A stretch of DNA of 64,000 nt, taken from Strongylocentrotus droebachiensis (lineage: Eukaryota; Echinodermata; Echinoidea; Camarodonta; Strongylocentrotidae). The position numbers and the translations under genes are program-made. The number at the start of each line of letters is the position of its first letter. The first letter of the stretch is position 1. Of the stretch, positions 47,305 through 57,370 are shown one piece after another. Location of the stretch: the NCBI GenBank assembly GCA_035222895.1, contig JAVYIG010009903.1, forward strand, positions 1 through 64,000. Direction: 5' to 3'. Below the pieces are notes generated by a model, which saw nothing but the letters and a program-made list of their open reading frames with translations, was not told the DNA's origin and did not search any database.

Positions 47305-50300
47305 ATTATATATATATATATAATCTCTCCAACAGCCTAACGTTTTTTTGAAATATTGATCTTTCCAACTTGTAGTGGGGGTGGATGTCCGCGTAATAAC
47401 TGACGCGCCGACCACAAGTTCTCCTCCAGAAACAACACTGATGCCGACAACAGAGAGACCGACAACAGAGAGACCGACAACAGAGAGACCGATAACAGAG
47501 AGACCCACGACACAGAGACCGACAACAGAGAGACAGACAACACGTAGGCCGACAACAGAGAGACCGACAACAGAGAGACTGACAACACAGACTCAAGGTA
47601 CTAAGATAAATCTGTTCTTGAAAAGAAATGAATTTCCTGTAGTTATGTACGTCCTTTACTTAGACCTAGCGGTAAAATGACACACACACAAATATCACGT
47701 TGAACAGTAAGTAAAGAAGTCTGTATTTACGATAAACGAATATTTAATGAATATTGATAAGAATTAAGATATTAGTATTATGATAAATATAAAATTGATT
47801 CATGTCAGCGTGAGAGAAAAAATCTATTCTTCATTTGAATATAAATCAAATCATCGCTGATATGTTTTCTTCATTTTCACCACTTTTGTTTCGATTGCAA
47901 AAAGGTAAGTTTTCGTGACCTTGTATGGACTATACGGTGTGAGTCCAAAAAAAGTTTACACCTAGAAAATTGCTAATTATTTAAAAATTCATCTATGAAC
48001 AGTACATTTTTATACATCTCATGAAAGATTGTTTTATCAGAAATCATTTGGTATCATTTTTGTGTGGTATGTGTTCACGCTTGGATGAACAGGATGCATT
48101 GTTTGTGAGAGTGTAAACATCGACTTGCGCCAAAGTGATACCTACAGTATGTATTATGTTGGGATAAGCGGAGTGAGAGAATGAATTTAATGTATCAAAT
48201 AATATGCATTGCATATGCTTTTTGCAGAAGCAAAGTCACACACACACATACGCACACGCACAAATGTTCGTTGATATTTGATATTCGATATTTGATATGT
48301 GTAGCATCATTAATTTTGTTAGGGATGTTATTTGGATCTGCAAAGACCGAATTAATACCCAAATCTCAATTGTTTTTTTCAAACATCACAAAAGCAACTT
48401 TGGCGCAAATCGCTTTTGGCACTCTCGCAAACAATGCCTCCTGTCATAGGCGCCGGAAGTGGGGGGGGGGGGCAGTTGCCTCCCCCCCCCCCAATCAAAA
48501 AAGTGGGGGGGGGGGCAAAACGCACTTTTGCCCCCCCCCCCCCCCAAAAAAAAAAAAAAAAACGCCCCCCCCCCCCCCTCCAAAAAAAAAAAAAAAGAAG
48601 CAGTAAAGGAGTAAACATGGTTTGTATTTTTAACCCAAAAGAATATAACAATAATAAAAACCTGAATTAAATCACATAATAATTCCATTCAAAGAAAAGG
48701 AAAGTTCACAGGAATTTAATTTCCTAAACATTGCGCATGCCACCTATACGGTATTGATCAATGAAGGTCTGTATAATAGCGATACGCGCATATCGTTGAC
48801 ATATTGTGCGAGAATGGGAAAACGTGTCTGTTTTTTTTTGTTATAGGGGTGAGAAGACATGAGCCCCTGAACGCTGGCGTAATGATGGGGGGGTGTATTT
48901 CTTATTCGATACCAGTGATTTACAAATGTTGCTGTTATGACATGATTTTCCGGTATTTTTTCTCCATTTTTGTTGTTGTAAGTCACACCTTTTTATGCGT
49001 TTGTTGGCAAATGAGAAATTCCCAAATTACAGTCGGACGAAAAATACGCTTATTTAGAAGGCTTTATGTCATGGTCTGCAAAGTGGCTGGGCTCGACCCC
49101 CCAACCCCCTCCCCTCACTTTTTGAAAAAGTATGTTAAAGAGAAAAAGAAAGAAAGACGGAGAGAAAAAATAAGTGACCTGCCAATGTCACAAATAAGGT
49201 ATAAACCATGCTCATCTGACCGTAATTAAATGCCTAAAAACCCCAGAGCTTACGGGGGCTCCGCCCCCGTACCCTACCAAGGGCCCTAAGGCGGTCCCGC
49301 GGATGCTCATCTGACCGAAATTAAATACCTAAAACCCCTGAGCTTCCGGGGGCTCTGCCCCCTGAATGCTCATCTGACCGTCATTAAATACCTAAAACCC
49401 CTGAGCTTCCGGGGGCTCTGCCCCCTGGACCCCACCAAGGGCCCTAAGGCGGGCCCCTGGATGCTCATCTGACCGTAATTAAATACCTAAAACCCCTGAG
49501 CTTTCGGGGGCTTTGCCCCCTGGAACACGTCAATGGCCTTAAAGAGGGCCCCTGGATGCTCATCTGACCGTAAATAAATACCTAAAACCCCTGAGCTTCC
49601 GGGGGCTCAGCCCCTGACCCCCTGCCGAGGCTCATGCCCTGGACCCCACGCCAATTTACGCTCTACCTGATCGTTGATACTCCACTTTGAAAAACGTTCC
49701 GCGGGACCTGCAAGTAACGTGTTAGACTGGTGGTGATGCAGATTTTTCGTCTGCCCCCCTCCCTTCCGAACGTTTTTTCTCATTACGTCACTGCCCCTGG
49801 AAGGTGAGCCCCCTGGAATGTTTGCCCCCCCCCCCCAATCCCAAACTGCTTCCGGCGCGCCTGCCTCCTGTTCATCCAAGCATGAACACATACCACATAA
49901 AAATGATACCAAATGATTTGGGATAAAACACTCTTTCATATGATGTATAATAACAAACTATTCATAGCTGATTTTTAAAATTATTTGCAATTTTCTAGGT
50001 TTAACTTTTTTTTACTCACACTGTAGTTTATACAATTTATCAATGACGGGCGAAACAATCACTTAATACAAAGGGCTAATAAATTTGTGTTTCTCTTTGT
50101 CAAATTGGCGAAAAACTCAGAATAGGCCCGCATTTAGAAATTTTCTGTTCTTATTTGCAATTATATGTTTTTTTCTGTTATTATTTTGTTATTTCAATTA
50201 CAGATACCACACCTCCTTTAATTGATTGTCCAGAGAGCGAAGTTTTCTACTTAGCAAATGGTGAGTTTTCTGCGAATGTCACGTGGCCTCCCATCGACGC

Positions 50301-53300
50301 CACAGACGACTCGGGTCAGGTGACAGTTACGACGGATATGAGTGAAGGATTGTGGGATACCGGGGATTATACTGTGGTTGCCACGGCAACAGATCCCGCG
50401 GGAAACTCCGCCGACTGCTCGTTCAATATTACAATAAAAGGTATTGATGATTTCATTTTATTCCTTTTATTTTCTTCTTTTTGATTTGTATTTTTATAAA
50501 TTATTTTCTCTCCTAAAATAAATAGCATATTAAAAACTAATTTTCACATTTCATATTAACATGATTACATTATTGATAACAATGTTTGAGAGAAAAAACG
50601 GAACACATGAATAAAGTCTATTTTTCAAAGATCTAGAGAAACATATTAAAGGAAATGAAAATAAAAGAGAAAGTTGGGAAAGCATAATCACGATTAAAAA
50701 AATTATTGTTTTTCTTTTTTCCGTCCCTTCCAATTGTATTCAGATTGGTATTGACTTTTGCTGGCTTTTGATGAATTTTATACGATATTTTAATTTGGAA
50801 AGATAACTCAAGGAATACAACACAAATTGAATTTGTTTCACAAACAGCATCTGGTCTTTATACCTAACACTTTCCACCAGGCAAAACGAAGAAGAAAAAT
50901 CTATCCATAATTTTTCAAATTACCCGACAGATGTGGAAACAGTCATGTGGAGGCATATGGAAAACAGCTTTTACTGTTAGGAAAGTCAGCCCCCCCCCCA
51001 TCATGAGAGGAGAATAACTATGAATGAATAATAATGCGAACAAACATGCCGAGAATGTCATGGGGGTGCTATATTCGCCATTTGCATACAAGGGTGTTTG
51101 TGTGTTTGCTTTTGTTTTACCTGACTGATAAGAAAGCATGTGTATATTTGTAAGTATTCAACCAGGGAACCGACGCGACGGTTCAGTCGGAGTGGCAGTT
51201 TTATATTAAAAGGAAATATCCACAATTAAACCCTAATCCTAACCCTACCCTTACATGATAATGATGATGTATGCAAATAGATGTAACATATTCCTTAGCT
51301 ATATTACGTTGTAGCTATGTTATTTAGCCACAACCCTATAACCCTCACCCTAACCTTATAAACCTAACCCTATAACATTAACCCTAACCCTAACCCTAAC
51401 CCATCCTGATGCACACAGTACTGTATGCAAATTGACTAGCATTATGGCTATTTTTTAGAAGCATGTCTGTTTTATTGAATAATGCCAAGTATAGGTGTCT
51501 TCGTCTTGTGGATGCGTCACCGGACTGTGGATCACAATGGTTCGCGTCTCAGCCCCCCCCCCCCCCCCCCCGCGGCACTATAGGGTCCTTTGGCAATACA
51601 TAGAGCTACATTTGCCACTCTCAACCCAGGTTTAGTAAAATATGTGTACCTGTAAAGTGTTAGGAATTTATTCCTGGAATGTCTTTAGTGCCTTAGGTCA
51701 GCTGGGCAATATTGCTTTGTATAGGTATGCTGACCATCACCGGGGATGGATGCGTGCGCAATATAAATGTATCTAATTATCATTATTATTATTATTATTT
51801 GCATCATTATTATAATTATCATTATTATTATTACTTTCATTATTATCATTATTATTGTTATCATTATTATATTCATTTATCATTATTAGAATCATTATTA
51901 ATATTTGTATTACTATGATAATCATTATTAATATTTGTATTATTATGATAATCATTATTAATATTTGTATTACTATGATAATCATTATTAATGTTTGTAT
52001 TACTATGATAATCATTATTAATATTTGTATTATCATTACCCATTTGTAGCTCGAACATGCCCGGCTGGTTGGTTGCGGAGGTCGAATAGTTGCTATCGCC
52101 TGGCTTGGTCCGATCCCGTCCCGTACGCGCAGGCCCTGCAGCTCTGCAGCGAGCTCGGATCTTTCCCCTTCATACCAAACGTGCGGGCCGAGTTCGATTT
52201 CGTCGTTGAATTCCTGGGCGATGCCGACCTCGGCATCGAGACCATCTGGCTGGGGTGTGATGATACTAACATGGACGGGAAGTTCCTTTGCCTAGATGGC
52301 AAACGCATTCTCTTGCACAACCGTGAGTTTTTAAATATTTTTTTAATTAACATTTATTTCCTTCTCAACAGTACAATATGAAACGCAATGTATACATAAA
52401 TTATGTAACAATTATTTCAACATAGAGTATAGTTTTTACAGTAAATAATTCAGATACGGAAGGAGGCTAACTACCCGAAAAGCATAGCTTGAGTTGGGAA
52501 CGCCCATAATAAGTTAACACAGTTACCGAGAGAACAGTATAGATATTATTATGAACATTACACTTTATATAACAGAACGTTGATATAGGAAAGAAAAAAA
52601 TAGTAATGGAAGAGGGGATGGCATGCATGTTCGCTTATAAAGAGAAAGTTATCTCAATTGGGCTGTGCATGTGTCTGCGATTACATCATAAATTATCCAC
52701 ATTTACACAGTTTTGGGATCCGATCATAATGAATGTGATTATTACAAGATTTTGTGATTATATAAATTGTTGAAAATAACCATTGATTTGGGCAATTCCA
52801 AAAGATAGAGAAGAGGAAGATTTTTGCAAATTGCGTCTAGCTTAGTAATCAAGCTTTAGGTCATCATGAAGAACTGGGCTTATCAATATTGTCAAAATAA
52901 TGATCGGTTGCATCTCTAAAATGATTGAGCAATTTTCTTTTCTTTTTGAAATATCTAAAAATGCGTATGTCCCGAACGACATAATGCTTATCCGAAAGGA
53001 ATGCCCTCGATATGACCGTGGAATAAAATGATCAGATGGCTTGCTTTCAACATACTTTAAAGTTAGTATGAGCATTAGTTTATGACGAAGTAATGAAGGG
53101 CCTATAGATTATTAGCTAGTTTATTTGCTTGTTTGCTTTGCTTTTTCTATTGTACAAAACCTGTATTTCGGCTTTCGAGCCGCGATTGATTGTTTTATTA
53201 TTTAAATGAACCATTACCACTGACACTCTCTCTCTCTAAGTGCCATATCGATTGACTTTGGCGATCATGCTGTTCCACAACCTTCGGTTCCTAGCCTTCT

Positions 53301-54407
53301 GTATTAGTACCACTCCCAGTTCTTTCACTCCTCTCTCTCTTCCAACAATTTCTGCAGACTGTCCATCCAAAGTATCCTCCTTCTTCCCCTACTCCTTCTT
53401 CCCACAATTTTCCTATTGTTTGTTTATCTTTGTGTGTTTGTTTTATGTTTTATGTTTGATTTGTTTTTTCCTAGCTTGGTGGGCGCCTGGTCAACCAGAC
53501 TCGTACGAGACGGAGAACTGTTTAGTGCTGGTGCTTGGCGCTATGAATCTACACGACTATCCTTGCACCTTGGCTAATCCTAACACCCTATGCGAGAGAG
53601 AGTAAGAAATATCTAATATTTTGTTTCGGTGGCTTAAAGCCCCACTGTCCTACGTGTAGCTACACTTGCTCCCTCTATATAGAAAACTTCCCCAATCGGT
53701 GCCTGTTGGTCCCCCATGATCCTCTTTTTCTTATGTTAGTTGAGAGCTGAGTTAATAAGATAGCCACCTTTCAGTGACCTCGCTGTGTGGTCTAATTATC
53801 CCTTCTGGCCCAGTAGTATTGACAGTCTTTAACTAAAGGGGTTCATGTGCTTGTCACCCCTCCCCCTCCAATTCATGAAAAAGACCGAATGTTGAGAAAG
53901 AAACAACCAAAAGAGAAACGAGAGTGAAAGAAACAGAGAGGGAGAATATCACACTATCCCTTCATCATGTTTACTCAATGAGTCTGTTTTTTCGTGACTC
54001 TAGGGTGCGCCCCCCCCCCCCCGCCCCTTCCCGGCTTCTGAAATGTCACATTTTCAAGAAATATAAATCGGGACAAATCAATTTTTCACGAACTTCAAAA
54101 TTACAAAACTTGGTAAGGGTATGTATAATATGCATGTTAACTGCACATACTTAATGATAATTTTGGAGTACATTGTCTTCGTAAATATTTCCTTTACAAC
54201 ATCGTGGCACTTTTGAAACTCAGAAAATTTGTCAAATGGTTAGAATATTTTGTTTTATTAAAACAATAGTGGCTTTGAGCAAGAGTATTCTAAATTAAAA
54301 TGTAAAGGGGTTTGCATATGCAATTTATTTTATTTCGTTTATCGATGTTGAAAATTAATGATTAATTAACTTACTTGATTATGTTTTTGTCTAACAGCGC
54401 AGAATAA
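34975..54407 (+). CDS. Type II membrane SEA-mucin-HYR-C-type lectin receptor, 13 coding exons
   Basis: Coding exons: 34975-34992, 36447-36716, 40113-40764, 41239-41259, 42695-42751, 43320-43432, 44721-44788, 46333-46550, 47376-47597, 50204-50440, 52050-52322, 53475-53601, 54398-54407. They total 2286 bases with matching phases at every join: 761 residues plus TAA. Residues 1-287 form an acidic and basic, Pro-rich cytoplasmic tail; about 288-311 is one transmembrane helix (TVVILIASGLLAIVIAILFM...). About 341-472 is a SEA domain with FSSGSVIVDF, the self-cleavage motif (G402/S403). 474-546 is Thr-rich with about ten TTERP-like repeats. 548-625 is a HYR domain (DTTPPLIDCPESE ... ATDPAGNSADCSF). 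629-760 is a C-type lectin domain starting TCPAGWLRRSNSCYRL, with PGQPDSYETENC (a QPD galactose-type motif); WND is replaced by NLHD. No signal peptide, so the topology is inferred type II. The first exon (MPKAKK) and the last (DAE) are short and rest on splice logic. Likely an epithelial or immune surface lectin; ligand unknown. Confidence 0.8.
35335..35445. repeat. (AT)n microsatellite in lectin gene intron 1
   Basis: An alternating TATA run at about 35405-35440 in the first intron. Nothing else gene-like nearby. Confidence 0.8.
35750..35867 (+). pseudogene. C2H2 zinc-finger fragment captured in a TIR element
   Basis: The frame reads RTLERNPFKCKYCEKIFNSS, then GNLTKHMITLD. This matches a C2H2 linker (HTGEKPFKC) and finger (C-x2-C ... 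H) but lacks the second zinc-binding His and the canonical linker TGEK. It is preceded by A-rich sequence and followed by a stop, so it is a gene fragment carried by the transposon, not a functional gene. Confidence 0.6.
35855..36197. repeat. Two tandem 172-base units with hairpin motifs
   Basis: The unit from TTAACTGTTACTTGATTT to the hairpins GCCGCTTCGCGGC and GACGATGCTCCGCATCGTC occurs at 35855-36026 and 36027-36197 with few differences. The second half of each unit is rich in short stem-loops. Confidence 0.8.
37203..37506. repeat. MITE-like element, family D copy 3
   Basis: The ends GGGGGTTACAAAGATCCTAA and TTAGGATCTTTGTGAAACAC are inverted. The core matches 1384-1701 and 9024-9324, in reverse orientation. 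Confidence 0.8.
37515..37680 (-). repeat. tRNA-derived SINE, minus orientation
   Basis: The reverse complement begins GGGAGGTGACGAGGTAATAT, AGTGGTTCATTCACTTGA (A box region) and GAGGGTTCGAATATCAG (B box GGTTCGAAT), followed by GGCAAGACATTAATCCATAT, a tail motif shared with 42183-42485. A real tRNA is unlikely because the acceptor stem does not pair. Confidence 0.65.
37905..38650 (+). repeat. Minisatellite of about 110-130-base units
   Basis: At least six degenerate units carry GCGAAGCGCGGAAGCTTTGA, TTTCATTA(G)ATTATTAGAGAAAG, AAGACGATTCGTTG and CTCTTAATCCTTGTCTGAAT. Units vary in length and some are truncated. It is preceded by an AGGGCGTAGCCAGGATTTC...GGGG motif typical of transposon ends here. 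No coding role is apparent. Confidence 0.75.
41333..41516 (-). repeat. Dispersed repeat family O, inverted copy
   Basis: The reverse complement runs AGCCCCACTGTCCTAATTGT ... GGTCCCCCATGATCCTCTAT ... GATAGCCACCTGTC-like, matching 5039-5220 and 53636-53815. It lies between lectin exons 4 and 5. Confidence 0.7.
41994..42174. repeat. Foldback MITE
   Basis: A long near-perfect palindrome: AGGTTTATGTGCGTCATATG pairs with TTATGACGCACATAAACCTA, flanked by TTTGTCGACA motifs on both sides and GGCCCGAAATCACAAAG/GTGAATTCGGCCC termini. Confidence 0.85.
42183..42485 (+). repeat. Full-length tRNA-derived SINE
   Basis: The head GTGTCGCGGTCAAGTGGATA with an A-box-like TGGACTGTGGATCACATG and the B box AGTTCGAGTCCCGCCGTGAC, the body TTTGGCAAGACATTAATCTA, and the tail GCGCTATAAAAATATCCAAT followed by ATT repeats. 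A related copy is at 51490-51800. Confidence 0.7.
43406..43730 (+). repeat. Five tandem 65-base units copying an exon end and its donor site
   Basis: The last 27 bases of lectin exon 6 plus the first 38 of its intron (TCACTGG...TTCACCAACTCG, then GTAATAAAACAAGATTTAAG) are repeated five times at 65-base spacing, starting at 43406, 43471, 43536, 43601 and 43666. Each unit carries an identical donor GTAATA (43433, 43498, 43563, 43628, 43693). The unit is not a multiple of three, so use of downstream donors would shift frame. Confidence 0.9.
43788..44059. repeat. MITE family F copy 3, with internal duplication
   Basis: GGGCCGCCCCGTCTTATAAA at left and CTATTTATAAGACGAGGCCC at right are inverted ends. 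A second left-end-like block begins near 43897 (GGGCCGTCCCGTCTTATAAA), so the copy is partly duplicated. It follows directly after the five-unit repeat. Confidence 0.75.
45500..46140. repeat. Tandem 2.5 copies of a roughly 265-base unit with poly-C
   Basis: Each unit runs from ATGCGTCATAAATTAAAATG through a C run and CATCCGCTAGCTCCCGATCC to CCGGCACAATCGTATGAATA. Units start near 45502, 45761 and 46041; the third is cut short. An inverted single copy of the 3' part is at 61020-61165. Confidence 0.8.
46165..46205. repeat. Perfect 20-base hairpin with one-base loop
   Basis: TTTAATTGCACTTCAATAGC (46165-46184) and its exact complement (46186-46205) are separated by a single A. It lies 127 bases upstream of lectin exon 8. 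It could form a cruciform or RNA hairpin near the acceptor. Confidence 0.9.
46551..47375 (+). other. Lectin gene intron 8: CT and TA microsatellites
   Basis: It contains a C run (46601-46611), CT-rich (46614-46700) and TATA (46699-46711) stretches, and CT (47257-47305) plus TA (47306-47322) runs close to the acceptor of the Thr-rich exon. Open frames here, including minus-strand Ser/Cys-rich ones over the Thr repeat exon, are artefacts. Confidence 0.6.
48445..49863. mobile_element. hAT-like non-autonomous element, 8-base target duplication
   Basis: CCTCCTGT at 48437-48444 is repeated at 49864-49871, exactly where the host foldback arm is interrupted. The ends CATAGGCGCCGGAAGTGG and CTGCTTCCGGCGCGCCTG are inverted. 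Eight-base duplication and a CA...GGCG start fit the hAT superfamily. The interior has poly-C/A runs, a 3' minisatellite (49206-49615) and no transposase. A related inverted internal copy is at 59600-60120. Confidence 0.75.
49206..49615. repeat. Minisatellite inside the hAT-like element
   Basis: Five units begin with ATGCTCATCTGACCGTAATT or a close variant, then AAATACCTAAAACCCCTGAG and a CTTCCGGGGGCTCTGCCCCC hairpin block. Unit lengths vary from about 65 to 110 bases. Confidence 0.85.
51230..51405. repeat. Interstitial telomere-type repeats
   Basis: Several CCCTAA/CCCTAAC units, including TTAACCCTAACCCTAACCCT near 51380-51400, equal to TTAGGG on the minus strand. Confidence 0.6.
51490..51800 (+). 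repeat. tRNA-derived SINE, related to 42183-42485
   Basis: TGTGGATGCGTCACCGGACT, GTGGATCACAATGGTTCG, a C run, GTCCTTTGGCAATACATAGA, then CTTTGTATAGGTATGCTGAC and a GCGCAATATAAATGTATCTA tail ending in ATT repeats. The B box is interrupted by poly-C. Confidence 0.65.
51893..52032 (+). repeat. 30-base minisatellite before the lectin acceptor
   Basis: About five copies of a 30-base unit (TACTATGATAATCATTATTA plus ATATTTGTAT). It ends within about 20 bases of the acceptor of exon 11, inside the expected branch-point and pyrimidine-tract zone. Confidence 0.9.
52323..53474 (+). other. Lectin gene intron 11: no exon seen
   Basis: AT-rich with no repeats strong enough to name. A CTC-rich stretch lies near 53225-53345 before the acceptor TTTTTTCCTAG. 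Confidence 0.45.
53636..53815 (+). repeat. Dispersed repeat family O copy
   Basis: AGCCCCACTGTCCTACGTGT to GATAGCCACCTTTCAGTG and CCCTTCTGG, matching 5039-5220. It lies in the last intron of the lectin gene. Confidence 0.7.
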
Positions 54408-54588
54408 TCGCCTACACGACGCCGACGACTAGCCACGCAGATCATTATCACCATAAAATCATTCGTCACCAACATTTAAAAGGAAAACCAGGCCTAAAAC
54501 ATGTACAATATACTGTTTATATCATAAACTGCCTGCTGAAACAAAGATAATGTTTTTTTTATTTATTGCAAACTGCATGCACATGCTA

Positions 54589-54594
54589 AATAAA
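54589..54594 (+). terminator. Probable polyadenylation signal of the lectin gene
   Basis: The first clear AATAAA after the stop codon at 54405-54407, 182 bases downstream, in AT-rich sequence. Other A/T-rich candidates exist. Confidence 0.45.
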
Positions 54595-54767
54595 TATTTA
54601 TTTTTATTTTTATAGGCATAATGATTATTACAAAATGGAAAAATCATTTGAAAGAAACATGGAAACAATATAATAATACAAAATAATATTTAATTGCTAT
54701 ATAGCGCTTAATACAAATATATAATTGTATAAGTACGTATTTTTATATGAGTCGTCATTTTAAAAGG

Positions 54768-55134
54768 ATACTATCGTAATGTAATCAAATGCAAAGCATA
54801 CGTCTTTTTGACGTGACTAGTAATTAATTATTTAATTCAACATCTAATTATTTTTTTTAACGAATAACTGTATTTGAATAGTCAGAATGTATATCTCATA
54901 CATTACGTGTTGTTAGGCAGTAGGCAGAACAAGCCATATTGTTGCCCTACCTATATAACTCATGTGTGTAATTCGCATTCTGACTATTGAAATACGATTA
55001 TTTTTTTTATTATTATTATTATTATTTTTTTTTTTTTTGGGGGGGGGGTGAATGCAATAATTTGTAACAAGGCACTTATATATTATAACAAAGATTTGTG
55101 CATCACATTTGATTACATTACGAATATGGTCTAT
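54768..55134. repeat. MITE family J copy 3
   Basis: ATACTATCGTAATGTAATCA and GATTACATTACGAATATGGT are inverted ends. The interior TTGAATAGTCAGAATG pairs with CATTCTGACTATTGAA. A poly-T/poly-G insertion lies near 55005-55047. Confidence 0.75.
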
Positions 55135-56029
55135 GAAAGTAACTAATTCAACGAAATGAGGCACTCTTATCTGTATTCACCTTGTGCACTATGCCACTCG
55201 GAAATGTATATATAATATGAAAATATATTCTGGGCTTCCAAACTCGTTTGGTCGTCATCAGGTTTTAAATTTATATCATCAGTTTACCAAATCACCATTT
55301 CATTAAACTTATTTTGGATATGCAATACACAGCCCATTCTATTTACAAATCTATTTATTTTAATGTATTTATGTGTATTTTCTAATTACTTAAATTCGTC
55401 GGCTGTCCGCGATAAGGCTGTCACGTAATATGTTGATAATACAATGGACTTACTACGTATATAGTTGGTCCATGATAATAACATCTATTTATTTAAATGT
55501 ATTAATGTGTATTTTCTAATTACTCATATTCGTCGGCTGTCCGTGATAAGGCTGTCACGTAACAGGCGCGGATCCAGGATTTTCCAATATAGGGGGGCCG
55601 GATATTTGAAAATCGCGCAGACCGTTATTTCAACTCGACTTACCAATACTGACAAGGTTATTATAAAACCACCGTACCGGTACATACGGGTACAATTTTT
55701 TTTTTTTCTCTTGTCCGATATCAACATTCCCCAAGTTTAAGTTATGTGCGAGCAATTTTTTTTACATTTTTATCAGGAGGGGGGGGGGGGGGAGGGGAGG
55801 CTGAATCCACTTGCTAAAATATTAATTTTCTGGGTTCACAATTTCGCGAGCGAGGGAGCGAGCGAAAAATTGAGCATATGTATGTTGTGAAAGTGTTATT
55901 TATCCCCAAAATACGCGAGATAAGACATTAAAAAAAATGCCTATCGGTCAGGTTGTAATTTTTAAATTTGCGGGGAAAGAGAGGCTGTACCCCGCATTAA
56001 CTGCAAGAAATGAAATTTGGATGCCTGTG
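55135..56029. repeat. Intergenic: duplicated block, GGATCCAGG element, no gene
   Basis: A block of about 80 bases (ATCTATTTATTTTAATGTAT ... CCGCGATAAGGCTGTCACGT) at 55345-55428 recurs at 55482-55562. A CAGGCGCGGATCCAGGATTT element end follows, whose internal AAATCGCGCAGACCGTTATT, with CACCGTACCGGTA, recurs near 61760-61842. G run near 55778-55790. Confidence 0.5.
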
Positions 56030-56706
56030 GAGTAAATAAAGAAACAGCTCTAAATTTTGAGTGGTAACTCTGGAAAGCGAAACAATAATATGGTCTCGCT
56101 GAATGATTTTCTACATCACTTTCGTAATCTGAATGTTGCTCAAGATGAAACAGGTGCACTACACCAAACTGAAATGGTGGCAGACTTGGTCATAAAATGA
56201 TGATTTGAATGCTCCTATCACTGTTGAGGAGGTTATTTCGATGATTAAGAAATTGAAAAACAATAAGGCATGCGGTATTGATCAAATTAGAAATTAATTT
56301 TTGAAACACGCAATTTTTTTTATATATAGTTCTAGAAAGTGGAATAGTGCCTCATGATTGGTGTGTTGGTTTGATTGTTCCGATATTCAAAAACAAAGGG
56401 TTGGAGAAAGATCCAGACAACTATCGTGGTATTACCCTTTTAAAGCTGTTTAGGAAAGTTGTTCACTTCAATATTAAATCATAGAATTACTTTATATTTT
56501 GAAAGTGAATCTGTACTTGGAGAAGAACAGGCAGGTTTTCGTGAAGGTTATTCCACAATGGATCATGCTTTTGTGTTGAAATCTTTACTGGATATTTATT
56601 TGTCAAAGGGAAGGAGGATTTATTGCGCCTTTGTGGATTTTAGAAAAGCCTTTGATATGATAGATCGAGCATCCCTTTGGTATAAATTATTATTGTCAGG
56701 AGTAAA

Positions 56707-57370
56707 GGCCCGGTCCCACTGCACTTACGGATGCAAAGCGGACGTAAAACGTAAAAAAATCTTGCCATCCGTTGGAAAACGCTATGCATCCGTATTCATT
56801 GCATACGTGTTTCATACGCTCTATCCGTCGAGCATCCGTCCACTGTGATTTCATCCGCGCAAAATGTTTTGAGCTGCACAAAACTTTTAGAACGGATGAA
56901 CTTCCGCCGTGTACGATGTAAATCCGCGACAAATACGAGCAACAAACGTTCTATGTCCGTTATCATCCGTTAAACGTCCGCTGTATCCTTTCTGCATCCT
57001 CTGGGCATCCTTGCAACTCACATCCGCTGCAGCTGAAAACGGAAAGAGGGGGAAAAGATAAGGTACATGGAACGTCTATACATCGTTAGTAGCACGGAAA
57101 TAGAAAGGATGTAAGCGTATGTATCTCGTATATAAAGTATTCAAAGCTGTCATCCACTTCCATCCGCTTTCATCCGCTAGGCTTCCGATGAACATCCGTT
57201 TAACATCCCCGCTACATACTACCCACGTCCGTTATTTTCCGTTCTGTTTTCGCAAATTTTGTCCATTTGTGGAGCGGATGAAAACGGATGGAGCCACCCC
57301 CAAAATTTCGCTCGTCCGCTGTGTCCTTTATGCATACGTTTTGTGTCCGTCGGCCAGTGGGACCGGGCCA
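56707..57370. mobile_element. TIR element inside the LINE, TAAA target duplication
   Basis: The left end GGCCCGGTCCCACTGCACTT and the right end CCAGTGGGACCGGGCCA are inverted. TAAA occurs on both sides (56703-56706, 57371-57374), and the flanks joined across it give an uninterrupted LINE frame (SGVNGKVFRA). The interior repeats CATCCG/CGGATG motifs many times in both orientations. Confidence 0.85.

Larger units (their letters stand above)
47935..50023. mobile_element. Foldback element with TA target duplication, split by a nested element
   Basis: The left end CGGTGTGAGTCCAAAAAAAG and the right end, reverse CAGTGTGAGTAAAAAAAAG, are inverted, with TA outside both (47933-47934, 50024-50025). 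The arms continue inverted (CTAGAAAATTGC; GTGGTATGTGTTCACGCTTG with CATGAACACATACCAC). It is the same style of terminus as the 7709-8582 element, so it is Tc1/mariner-like and non-autonomous. Element 48445-49863 is inserted in the right arm. It lies in lectin intron 9. Confidence 0.8.
50441..52049 (+). other. Lectin gene intron 10: telomere-like repeats, SINE, ATT/ATC minisatellite
   Basis: No exon was recognised between the HYR and lectin exons. It contains the features listed separately at 51230-51405, 51490-51800 and 51893-52032. Confidence 0.45.

Noticed and set aside
47242-47596. Minus-strand Ser/Cys/Val-rich frames
   Set aside because: They are shadows of the TTERP repeat exon and the adjacent microsatellite.
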